Position numbers and translations under genes: made by a program. A DNA stretch of 64,000 nucleotides from Spirosoma sp. SC4-14 (GTDB taxonomy: Bacteria; Bacteroidota; Bacteroidia; Cytophagales; Spirosomataceae): contig NZ_CP147518.1 in NCBI RefSeq assembly GCF_037201965.1, positions 991,001 to 1,055,000 on the forward strand, read 5' to 3'. The notes beneath the pieces were generated by a model that was not told where the DNA came from, did no database searches, and saw only the letters and a list, made by a program, of their open reading frames with translations. Below are positions 43,501 to 53,400 of the stretch, in pieces; within the stretch, counting starts at the first letter, position 1, and each line of letters opens with the position of its first letter.

Positions 43501-43856
43501 TGTTATTCAATGCTGAGCTTCGGTTGCCGTTGATTCGGTATCTCTATCGCGGCAATATTACTTCCAACTTTTTGCGAAATCTACAATTGGTTGCTTTTAC
43601 CGATATTGGGACAGCCTGGTCGGGTAAAGGGCCTTTTAGTCAGCAGAATAGCTTAAATACTGAAGTTGTAGGGGGAGGTAATATTCCGTTCAGAGCAGTT
43701 GTCACGAATTTCAAGAATCCTTTCCTGATCGGTTATGGTGCAGGGGCTCGTACGATGCTGTTCGGCTATTATGTTAAATTCGACTATGGGTGGGGGCTCG
43801 AAAATAAAGTTGTCAGTAAACCCATCGCTTATCTGACCTTAGGGTATGATTTCTAA
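40566..43856 (+). CDS. Pseudo-peptidase/beta-propeller/beta-barrel outer membrane protein
   Basis: A 1,096-residue exported protein, signal peptide MRNQYILLVGLWLGILSMASA. Residues of about 30-260 resemble the peptidase MA-like gluzincin fold, but the HExxH site reads HDVSM (141-145) and the usual WLxEG is WFMPG (172-176), so it should be inactive. Residues of about 280-640 form a WD40/PD40-like propeller (SPDKQYIAYAT, ASDDGGSLILSADRRGQND). A disordered Thr/Pro-rich stretch follows, and about 700-1096 are barrel strands ending YLTLGYDF, with a terminal Phe as in BamA/surface-antigen barrels. Function unknown; placement suggests an outer-membrane assembly or anchoring role. Earlier upstream codons overlap the FAD oxidoreductase and are not used. 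Confidence 0.85.
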   Translation: MRNQYILLVGLWLGILSMASAQNYPALERFGKNRIQYRTFDWKIIRTSNFEIYYYQDGTQIANLTAQYAESEFDRITELLGYTPYNRVKIFLFNSPSELAQSNIGLNTQGGLNRREQDLSKSRLELAFTGDQISFRRQIVHDVSMLFVYDMLYGGSLKDALQSSLLLTLPDWFMPGIASYIAEGNSVELDDYMRDISLNRPVKKPSLLSGREAERVGHSIWNYIVQKYGRDNVSNILNLTRIIRNEQSSISSTLGVPYTRFLREWRDYYAGMANTVAQSYRAGSDDFQIKVNSTDDEVLLTSLKLSPDKQYIAYATLHDGKYRVEVVNTSNRKKTIVLQGGYRLDGQVARTSTPLVAWQRGNNLLIITDELGKTNLYQFSDFEKRPKRQFKRQINGLTQVIAADASDDGGSLILSADRRGQNDLFLYSINRGSYQQLTNDLYDDLDPQFIGRTARQVVFSSNRKLDTLGVDKGSYKAISDRLSLFMHEGGARDLSLVRFTDSLSHAVQPIPASETVVYFLNDVNGIQNLYRLNTESGATAQVTAFPQNIRLYDLNPANGGFVYSSFKDGEEYIGFRSQLNLNQTVNAQPTPRSLSLGAGNAKVQGIAGRTGAAKPDTTGKPSVAKTDTVAAKQAETVVRKDSVSQMALEPGEVDTDNYQFDPDVLKATEYRQRRSITGGVPTLTTTLPRNRRRENITIRGPFTYKGMFTVNDANSNWRIDPISAKGFGYSQDVTLTDLLENHVLRAGLFITTTLRNSDLFAEYTNLTHRIDFGARVDRSTLFVDNSGLSQKYRYNRVAVSASYPISVNSRFTVSPFYAITRLIDFSSFSEPDRVSDYAGVRGEFVFDNTKVNGMNMAIGTKMKIKFEEYAGLRSSAESFRRLSIDLRHYQKIHRDLVLATRFSFSQSGGPAPKQSTLGGMDNWIGANSSIKEQVASNPLLVPNPIPAEIPYDYRNVFFLDFAAPLRGFRQGKLTGTSHMLFNAELRLPLIRYLYRGNITSNFLRNLQLVAFTDIGTAWSGKGPFSQQNSLNTEVVGGGNIPFRAVVTNFKNPFLIGYGAGARTMLFGYYVKFDYGWGLENKVVSKPIAYLTLGYDF

Positions 43857-43877
43857 CCTTAAGTGGATGAAAAGTAG

Positions 43878-43909
43878 AAGTGTGACTGATTTATAGTCAC
43901 ACTTTTTTT
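43878..43909 (+). terminator. Rho-independent terminator
   Basis: A 10-bp stem AAGTGTGACT/AGTCACACTT with a 7-base loop and a following T-run (43903-43909), 22 bp after the stop codon of the propeller-barrel gene. Confidence 0.85.
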
Positions 43910-44431
43910 GTTTTTTTATAAATAATTTGGTTAGTAATAGCTTGCTGCATATATTTGCTCCACTGATCTTTATTATAGGTTCAGCATCGCCATTCGGCAT
44001 ATTCTCTCTCCTTTATCGTCTTTAGATACTTACTCGCCAGAGATGTATATCTGTTTATAGACGAATATTTAATCAAGTAAAATAATTTCTGTAAGTCGTT
44101 ATTCAATGATTGGCATAATTTTCGCTACCTTATAGTGCCCTGTGTATAGTTAAAGGCGCTACAGGACCAGACGAATTATTGTCAAACAAAGGATAAACGT
44201 TTTTTGGGTTTTGTTTAATTAAACTAGTCAAAATCTGCTATTTGGCTAGTTATTAAATAGAATAAATAACGTAGACTTATGAATTGGCATAGTTTTCGTT
44301 CAATTTTAAAAAGCAAAAAGTGCCTTTTAGCATTCAGTCGCTAACCGTGACTTATGAGCGGTTTATGTGTCTGAATAATTGCTAAGTCGGTCCCTTTGCG
44401 ATAGAGTGTATCGCCCCAAATAAGGTTGCAG
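43910..44431 (+). promoter_or_regulatory. Long AT-rich leader region before the adhesin gene
   Basis: About 520 bp without a gene. It contains two copies of ATTGGCATA(A/G)TTTTCG at 44109-44124 and 44283-44298 and an imperfect hairpin at about 44222-44251. It probably holds the promoter and regulatory sites of the adhesin gene. No Bacteroidota -7 box stands out. Confidence 0.5.
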
Positions 44432-47400
44432 ATGAAAGTAATTTATACGCTACACACAGTTTGGTTTACGGTTTTGACGGATTTCTTTCTTAGACGGAAA
44501 GCTAGTGATGTTATGGGCAATAATGTTCAAACGACATCCCTCAGAGACCGGCTTATTACTTACTTTCTGCATCTTTTGCCGGCAGAAAATTATAAACCTG
44601 CCCATAGGCGACACAAGCATCCACCATCTGAAAGCGAAAGCCACAGGCTGCCATCAATAACCAGGATAGGATTCTTTACTACTTTCTTTAGACCTCCTGA
44701 CAGCTCAACTATCGGCCCTCCTGGCTTAGCAAGGCGATTTTATCGCAATCTGCACCAAGCATCCACCTTTTTAGTACAACAGCAAATGAATGAGAAAACT
44801 CTACTAAATCAGTCATATCCTTCCACCAGTTCCAGATTGGTATCTAATGCGGGTGAAAACTCGACTTTAGCTGGGATAGACACTTGGGAAACGAGCGGCT
44901 TGCAAAAGCCTGTAAACTCGTTTAAAGCTCTTTCTGCGCTGCTATATTCATTCAAAACGGTTTGCACCTTAATCAGCCTGGTGAGTTTGCTGGCAATGTC
45001 TGCCCATGCGCAAACTACTCCAACTATTGATTTAAGCGTTACCAAAAAAGTTAGTAATCAGAATCCAGCGCTTGGCGATATTCTTTCATATACTGTTATT
45101 GTAAAGAATGAACCTGGTTCTGCAACGGCTACTAATGTAGTTATTAAGGATCAATTGCCAGTTGGGGGCGTCTCTTATGTGCCCTCGTCGGCTTCTACAC
45201 TTCGTGGAACAGGAACGTATGCTTCGGCAACAGGGCTATGGAGTTTAAGTGCTATTGCCCCTGGCGATTCAGCTATTCTTACGCTGAATGCTACCGTTTT
45301 AGAACGGGGGGTTTGGTTCAATACGGCTGAAGTAATGTCTGCTGATCAAACCGATTCAGACTCGCAACCAAATAATCAGAGCTTAGTAGAAGATGATTAT
45401 GCGGCTGTTTGCTTTTCTGTACCTATATATTGGTATCCGGGCGATGAATTTACGGTTAGCGTGCCTACAGGATATGAAAATATAGTCTGGTATCGCAATA
45501 ATCAGGATGTAACTACCCTATCGGCCGACTCCGCTGTTGTCAATGCTGATTCATCTTTAACCATTAAGAGTCCTGGTACGTATCGGTTTACTATGACGCT
45601 TAATGGGTGCCCGGCATTAAACTGCTGTGATATTCAGGTTGTTCAGGGGCCATATGGAAGCCTCGGAGACTATGTTTGGTTAGATACAAATAAAAATGGC
45701 CTTCAGGACGATGGCTCTACCGGAATAGATGGCGTAAAAGTTTATCTGTATGATGCAACGGGGGCTGTAAAATTAGATTCTACTGTTACTGCTGGTGGAG
45801 GCAAGTATTTGTTTGATAGCTTAACCGATGGTAGCTATAAAATTAAATTTATTGCGCCAACCAATTTTACGCTAACACAACAGGATGTAGCCTCTACTCC
45901 TACCGATTCACTGGATAGTGATGTAGGGTCGGACGGCTTTACACGTATATATACAATAGACACAAGCAAACCAGCAAACGATACGGCTCGGAACAATCCT
46001 AATGTGGATGCTGGCTTTATTCAGTTATTTGCTTCATTAGGGGATTTTGTCTGGGTCGATAATAACAAAGATGGTATTCAGGACTCAGGGGAGCCAGGTA
46101 TACCGAATGTTGTCGTTGTATTATTGGATGGAAACAATACACCAATTGCCTCAACAACTACTGACAACAGCGGGATTTACAGTTTTACAGGACTTACTCC
46201 CGGAATACCTTACTCCGTAAGCTTTGTTGCACCGGCAAGTTTTACTGCAACGATAGCCGATGCAGGTGGAAGCGACGCTTTTGATAGTGATGCTAATCCA
46301 ATAACAGGACAAACACAGTCAGTAACATTAGCGCCGGGAGAAAATAACCTAACATTAGATGCTGGCTTCTACCCAGTGACCCCGACAACGGATCTGGCCA
46401 TTGTAAAAACGGGTCCATCGAGTGTAACAGCGGGTCAGTCACTGAGCTATAATGTAGTGATCACCAACAACGGCCCATCGGGGGCTGACGGAGCTACGGT
46501 ATCTGACCCAGCGGTGGCAAACTTCACCGCCACAACGGTGAGTTGTTTGGGTTCAGGTGGCGGAGCGGCCTGTCCGACTACTCCGACGATAGCTAGCTTA
46601 CAGGGTGGTAGTCTGGTGATACCGACTTTACCTTCGGGCGGCAGTCTGACGCTGGTGGTGACGGGTACGGCTGGGGCCAGTGGCACCATTGTCAACGTGG
46701 CCAGCGTGGCACCGCCATCGGGTGTGATCGACACCAACCCGAATAATGACAGCAGCACGGCTGTGACACCGATTACGCCAGTGACCCCGACAACGGATCT
46801 GGCTATTGTAAAAACGGGTCCATCGAGTGTAACAGCGGGTCAGTCACTGAGCTATAATGTAGTGATCACCAACAACGGCCCATCGGGGGCTGACGGAGCT
46901 ACGGTATCTGACCCAGCGGTGGCAAACTTCACCGCCACAACGGTGAGTTGTTTGGGTTCAGGTGGCGGAGCGGCCTGTCCGACTACTCCGACGATAGCTA
47001 GCTTACAGGGTGGTAGTCTGGTGATACCGACTTTACCTTCGGGCGGCAGTCTGACGCTGGTGGTGACGGGTACGGCTGGGGCCAGTGGCACCATTGTCAA
47101 CGTGGCCAGCGTGGCACCGCCATCGGGTGTGATCGACACCAACCCGAATAATGACAGCAGCACGGCTGTGACACCGATTACGCCAGTGACCCCGACAACG
47201 GATCTGGCTATTGTGAAAACGGGTCCATCGAGTGTAACAGCGGGTCAGTCACTGAGCTATAATGTAGTGATCACCAACAACGGCCCATCGGGGGCTGACG
47301 GAGCTACGGTATCCGACCCGGCGGTGGCAAACTTCACCGCCACAACGGTGAGTTGTTTGGGTTCAGGTGGCGGAGCGGCCTGTCCGACTACTCCGACGAT

Positions 47401-50400
47401 AGCTAGCTTACAGGGTGGTAGTCTGGTGATACCGACTTTACCTTCGGGCGGCAGTCTGACGCTGGTGGTGACGGGTACGGCTGGGGCCAGTGGCACCATT
47501 GTCAACGTGGCCAGCGTGGCACCGCCATCGGGTGTGATCGACACCAATCCGAATAATGACAGCAGCACGGCTGTGACACCGATTACGCCAGTGACCCCGA
47601 CAACGGATCTGGCTATTGTGAAAACGGGTCCATCGAGTGTAACAGCGGGTCAGTCACTGAGCTATAATGTAGTGATCACCAACAACGGCCCATCGGGGGC
47701 TGACGGAGCTACGGTATCCGACCCGGCGGTGGCAAACTTCACCGCCACAACGGTGAGTTGTTTGGGTTCAGGTGGCGGAGCGGCCTGTCCGACTACTCCG
47801 ACGATAGCTAGCTTACAGGGTGGTAGTCTGGTGATACCGACTTTACCTTCGGGCGGCAGTCTGACGCTGGTGGTGACGGGTACGGCTGGGGCCAGTGGCA
47901 CCATTGTCAACGTGGCCAGCGTGGCACCGCCATCGGGTGTGGTCGACACCAATCCGAATAATGACAGCAGCACGGCTGTGACACCGATAAATTCGTGTCC
48001 AGCAGATTTCTGCTTAGCAACATCGAACAATGCCAGCATCTGTAAAGGTGATTCGGTCGATATAACGGCTTCCAGTTGTCTGCCTAATGTGAAGATATGC
48101 TGGTTCCTGACCCCAGATGATGAAATACCATTTGCTATTGTAGAAAACGGCCAACTCTTAAAGGTTAAGCCCGGTCAGACGACGACTTATTATGTAGAAG
48201 CGTCTATAGAGGGGTCGGCTGAAGAGTGTCATAGTGAACGGAAACAGGTTGTAATCACCGTCAATTCAGTAGATACGCCGGTCATTGCCAGTACACTTAA
48301 AAATACTTGCCCTGCACAAACAGCAGATCTGACGACTGTAGCAATTACAAACAATGATCCATTGCTGACTTACGAATGGTATACGAGTACCAATCGTTCG
48401 CAGGCCACTATGGTAACTAACCTGACGGCAGTAGGCGCTGGGCAGTATTATTTATTTGCTCGTTCTGCGCAGGCTTGCTACAGTAATCCAGCAATTCTGA
48501 CGGTCGAAATTGTTAACTGTAGTTGTCAGAATCTGGCTGAAGTACAGGTTGGCTCTGGTTTAACAACTTGTTCGGTTGATCCGGTAACGCTTCAGGCAAC
48601 AATTTCGGGATCGGCTACCAGTGTTACCTGGACATCAACCGGAACTGGTACATTTAGTGCACCTAGTAGCTTAACTACAACGTATACACCGTCGCTGGCT
48701 GACGTCAGTAGCGGTACGGTAGTGCTAACTGCCACTACCAATGATCCTGATGGTCCGGGTGGTGTATGTAATGCCTCTTCGAGCTCATTAATTCTGAAAA
48801 TAAACAAGCGCCCGGATGCCCCAGTTGGAGTTGCCTGCGACGATACATTAGTGTGTCAGGGAGGAGCTACTAAATTGATTGGTTTCGCTCCTGGTTCAAA
48901 AATCAACTGGTATGATGAGAATGGTCAGTTGTTGATGACAACCGAAAGCGGTGGTAAACTAACAATTAAGCCATCCAAATCGGGCGCAAACATTTATTAT
49001 GCAGAAGCGGTTAGTGCCGATAACTGTACAAGTTCAAGTCGTACATCGGTAACCGTTACGGTAGGTACTTGTCTGGCAGATCTGGCCGTTGTAAAACAAA
49101 TCGTTACCGCAGGACCATATAGTGTAGGTCAGAAAATCACTTACTCGATAACGGTTTCCAACAATGGCCCGATTACCGCAACAGATGTTCAGGTTAGTGA
49201 TGTATTGCCCTCAACATTAACATTCAATAGCGCAACACCTTCTAGTGAATATAGTGCCGCAACGGGTATCTGGACAATTGGCACGCTAACGCAAGGATCG
49301 AATCGTAACTTATTTGTCGAAGCGACGATCAATGCAACGGGATCAATTAAGAATACGGCAATCGTAAGTGGATCTAACAACGATCCAAACTACCCTCAGA
49401 ATGATACATCGTCGGTTGTTATACCAGTAGAACAATGCAATGTGCAGCCTCCCTACATAGCCTGTGCTATTACGGATATGTGCAAAGGCGATGTGGCTAC
49501 ATTGAAAGCAACGGGCTGCGATGGCGGTACTATCAAGTGGTCGGATGGACAGACTGGCTTCTCCGTTACTGTTAAGCCAACTCTGACCACAACCTACACA
49601 GCTAGTTGCGTTAGCGGAAGCTGCACCAGTGCGGCCTCTAACTCGGTTACTATTACCGTTCATGATCCACAGCCACCAACTATTGTAGCATCGTCTGCCA
49701 CGGTATGTCCAGGCGCTTCGGTTACGCTGACAGCTTCGGGTTGCACAGGTGGCACTATCGAATGGTCGGAAGGTGCACAGACCGGTGCATCTATCGTGGT
49801 GAATCCATACAGCAAAACCACCTATACGGCTCAATGCCGTGTTGGTAGTTGCCTCAGTGGACCAGCAACCAAAACAATCGATGTTAGCAGTGGCTTGCCT
49901 ACGCCAACCATCGCTACCAGTGCTACTTCGGTTTGTCCTGGTGGATCGATAACGCTGACTGTCAATAATTGTGTTGGAACACCACATTGGAGCAGCACGA
50001 CGGCCACTACCAGCAGCATTGTAGTTATCCCCACTCAGGGCAACAACAGCTACAGTGTCTACTGTGCTAATGGAAGTTGTTCAAGCCAGGCTTCGCCAAC
50101 GCTCACCATCCCCATTATTACACCTGCCATTCCTACCATCAGTGCTGATGTAGATTCGGTTTGTGCGAATGCCCCCGTTGTGTTGACGGCTTATGGTTGC
50201 GATGGCGGTACAATTGTCTGGAACAATGGTATGACGGGAGCCAGCATTACGGTTAATCCTGCCGCCAGTACCAGCTATTATGCTCAGTGCAAAACCAGTC
50301 AGAACTGTTTGAGCGATCCATCCACCTCAGTGGATATTACGGTGGTAAGCCCATCGGCTCCAATTGTTAAAGCAGATAAGTCGCTGATCTGTAGTGGTGA

Positions 50401-53400
50401 AGTTGTATCGTTGACGGCTACTGGTTGTAACGGTACGGTGCTTTGGCCAGGTACGGACAAAACAGGGGCTGTAATTCAGATTCTGCCGGGAGAAACCAAA
50501 GAATACTATGCAACTTGTAAAGTGGGTAACTGCGTGAGTGATGCTTCTAACAAGGTGCGCATAACGGTTACTACTTCAGGGGGAGCCGCTCCAACGATCA
50601 CCGCATCGAGTTTGGCTGTCTGCAGTAATAGTGTAGTTTCGCTGACAGCAACGGGTTGCTCAGGTACCGTTCTTTGGTCGGATGGTCAGACCGGGGCCGT
50701 TGTTTCGGTCACAGCTACTCCTGAAAACAAAACGTTCTACGCTGTTTGTCGCCCAACTAACAGTACACTCTGCGCCAGCGGCCGTTCTAATATCATCAGT
50801 ATCGACGTGACCCCAACACCACGACCAACTATTGTTCGTTGCGTGTGTAGTTCCGATACGATCTGCCCCGGCGAGTCGGTGAAACTCGATGTGAAGAACT
50901 GTCAGGGAACGCCGTACTGGAGTACTCAGGAAACAACCAGCAGTATTGTTGTTGCGCCAGGCGTTACAACAACCTATACGGTTTACTGTAAGGATGGAGT
51001 CTGTCAGAGCGAAGTCTCTGCCGGGTATACGGTGACGGTTGTGCCAGTAGGCGCTCCAACAATTGTCGCTTCTGCCACAAGCGTTGAGCCAGGAGGTACT
51101 GTGTCGCTGAGTGCAACAGGTTGTTCGGGCGACGTAATCTGGTCTGCTAACGATATAAATGGCAACAATAAAGGTTCGGTACTGGTGGTTCAGCCAGATG
51201 GTATTCAGACCTATTATGCTCAATGTAAATTCCGGGATTGTCTAAGCGATCCTTCCAATACAATCACCATTAACAAAGGCGATTGTGTGGCTAAAGCAGG
51301 GACGCTTGTCGCCATAAATCCAGCAATATGCATTGGCAGCAGTACAACTGCTACAATAGGTGCTACGCCAAATGGTGGGCTAGTACAGCCAAATGGCTAT
51401 TCGGTACTGTATGTGCTAACGAAGGGAGCGGGTATGCTGGTCGACCAGACCAGTGCTACACCTAACTTTGTTGTGGCTGCCCAGGCGGGTCAATACCAGA
51501 TTCATACGCTGGTATACAATGCTAACCCAGCCGATGCAAACTATCTGGATTTGTCGCTAATTAAATCGGGTATTACTAGCGCTACGGATGTATTGAAACT
51601 GATAGCGGATGAGCATGTCTGTGCCGATTGGGATCTGACAGGAGCCGCCATTACGTTACAAACCATACCGGCTCCGGGCATTAGCGGTAACTCATCGCTA
51701 ACTGTCTGCTACGGCTCAACCGTATCGCTGACAGCTACTGGTTGCGAAAGCGGTACGGTAACCTGGAGCGACGGTAGTGTAGGACAAACGATTAGTAAAA
51801 TCATCTACAACGATCTGTCTCTGACAGCAAGTTGCTGGATGGATGGTTGTACCAGTGGCGCATCAACGCCAGTGGCGATTCATTTGAGCAGCCCAGCCAT
51901 ACCGGCCATTGTTGTCGATAAACCCGCTATCTGTACCAGTGAAACGGTTTCACTAACTGCAACGGGTTGTGTAGGCGGAACCTATGTCTGGTCAGATCCG
52001 ACCAGCACAACGGGTAGTGTGCTAACGGTGAGTCCAACTCAGACTGTACAATATCGTGTGAAATGTGTGATTGGCGCTTGCGAGAGTGAATGGTCGGCTT
52101 ACAATACCATTACGGTAGGTGCACCGGCTGCTCCAACAATCGCGGTGTCGGGTGGCGGCAACAGCACTACCGTATGCTTTGGTACGCCGGTAACGCTGGT
52201 AGCTGAAGGTTGTTCCGACAATAGTTATGTGACTTGGTCGAATAATCAGGTGGGTCAATCGATCACTGTTTCGCTGGCGAGCAGCACAACCATTACGGCA
52301 CAATGCTGTACATCTACACAATGTAAGAGCGCGGCTTCGAATGGTGTAGCGGTGACAGTACTACCGAAAGTTGCTCAACCATTGGTGGTCGATAAGACCA
52401 ATAGTTGCCCATTCACAACAGTTGATCTGAGTACCGCTGTGACGAGTGCCGTTTCAACGGCTGGTGGCGTGTTTGAGTACTACAACGATGCGGTACTGAG
52501 CACTAAAGTGGCTAATCCGTCGGCAGTTGGCACGGGGACCTACTACGTAGTAGAACGAACCTCTGCCGGTTGTGTGAGCCTCCCAGTGGCTATTCATGTA
52601 CAGATCACGACCTGCGAAGAGCAGTCGCCTTGTGACGCTCAGAATCCTGCCACGGCCGATGCCGGTGCCGATGCCAGTATATGCGCTTCCAAATCTTATC
52701 AGGTACATGGCACCATGGGTGGTGCAGGAAAAGTGGCGTACTGGAAATCGAGTGGCAACGGTACATTTGATAATCCTTATGCCCTGAATGCTACTTACAC
52801 AGCTAGTGCAGAGGATATTCTGGCAGGTAAGGTTACGCTGACACTGTCGGTGAGTACCAACAATGCCAGTTGCCCGGTTGCTACAGACGATATGGTTCTG
52901 ACAATTCAGGGTGGTAAAACAACTCCTGTCGTAACAATTCAGGGAAATATCAACCTGTGCTATGGCGATTCGGTGACGTTGAAAGCGCCCGATGGAGCAA
53001 GTGGCTATGTGTGGAGTAACAATGCGCACAGCCAGTCGATTGTGGTGAAACAGAGTGGCTCATACAGTGTACAACTTCTGGATGGTAACGGTTGCAGTTC
53101 GGTTAAATCGGATGCTGTAGCAGTAAATGTTGCCGATCCGGTGTTGCCACCATTAGTGTCGAACCTGCGCAACAGTTGTCCTTCGAAAATTGTGGACCTG
53201 ACCAAAGCAATTTCGTCGCCCGATCCATCAAACTCATATATCTATCGAATTTGCGAATGCAATACTTCGAACATTGTGATTCGTCCGGATTCAGTTTGTG
53301 AAGGTACGTACTGGATTGTGGCCAAAGGGCCAACGGGTTGTTTGAGTGCTCCGGCGAAGGTAGTTGTGAAGGTATTCAACTGTGCCAGCGACACACTGGA

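Noticed and set aside
46376-47988. Tandem repeats as a CRISPR array or mobile element
   Set aside because: The 405-bp units are coding, in frame and contiguous, without spacers, terminal repeats or transposase.
46447-48039. Four similar minus-strand open frames of 103-125 codons
   Set aside because: They are mirror images of the four 405-bp coding repeats of the adhesin and have no independent start context or family features.
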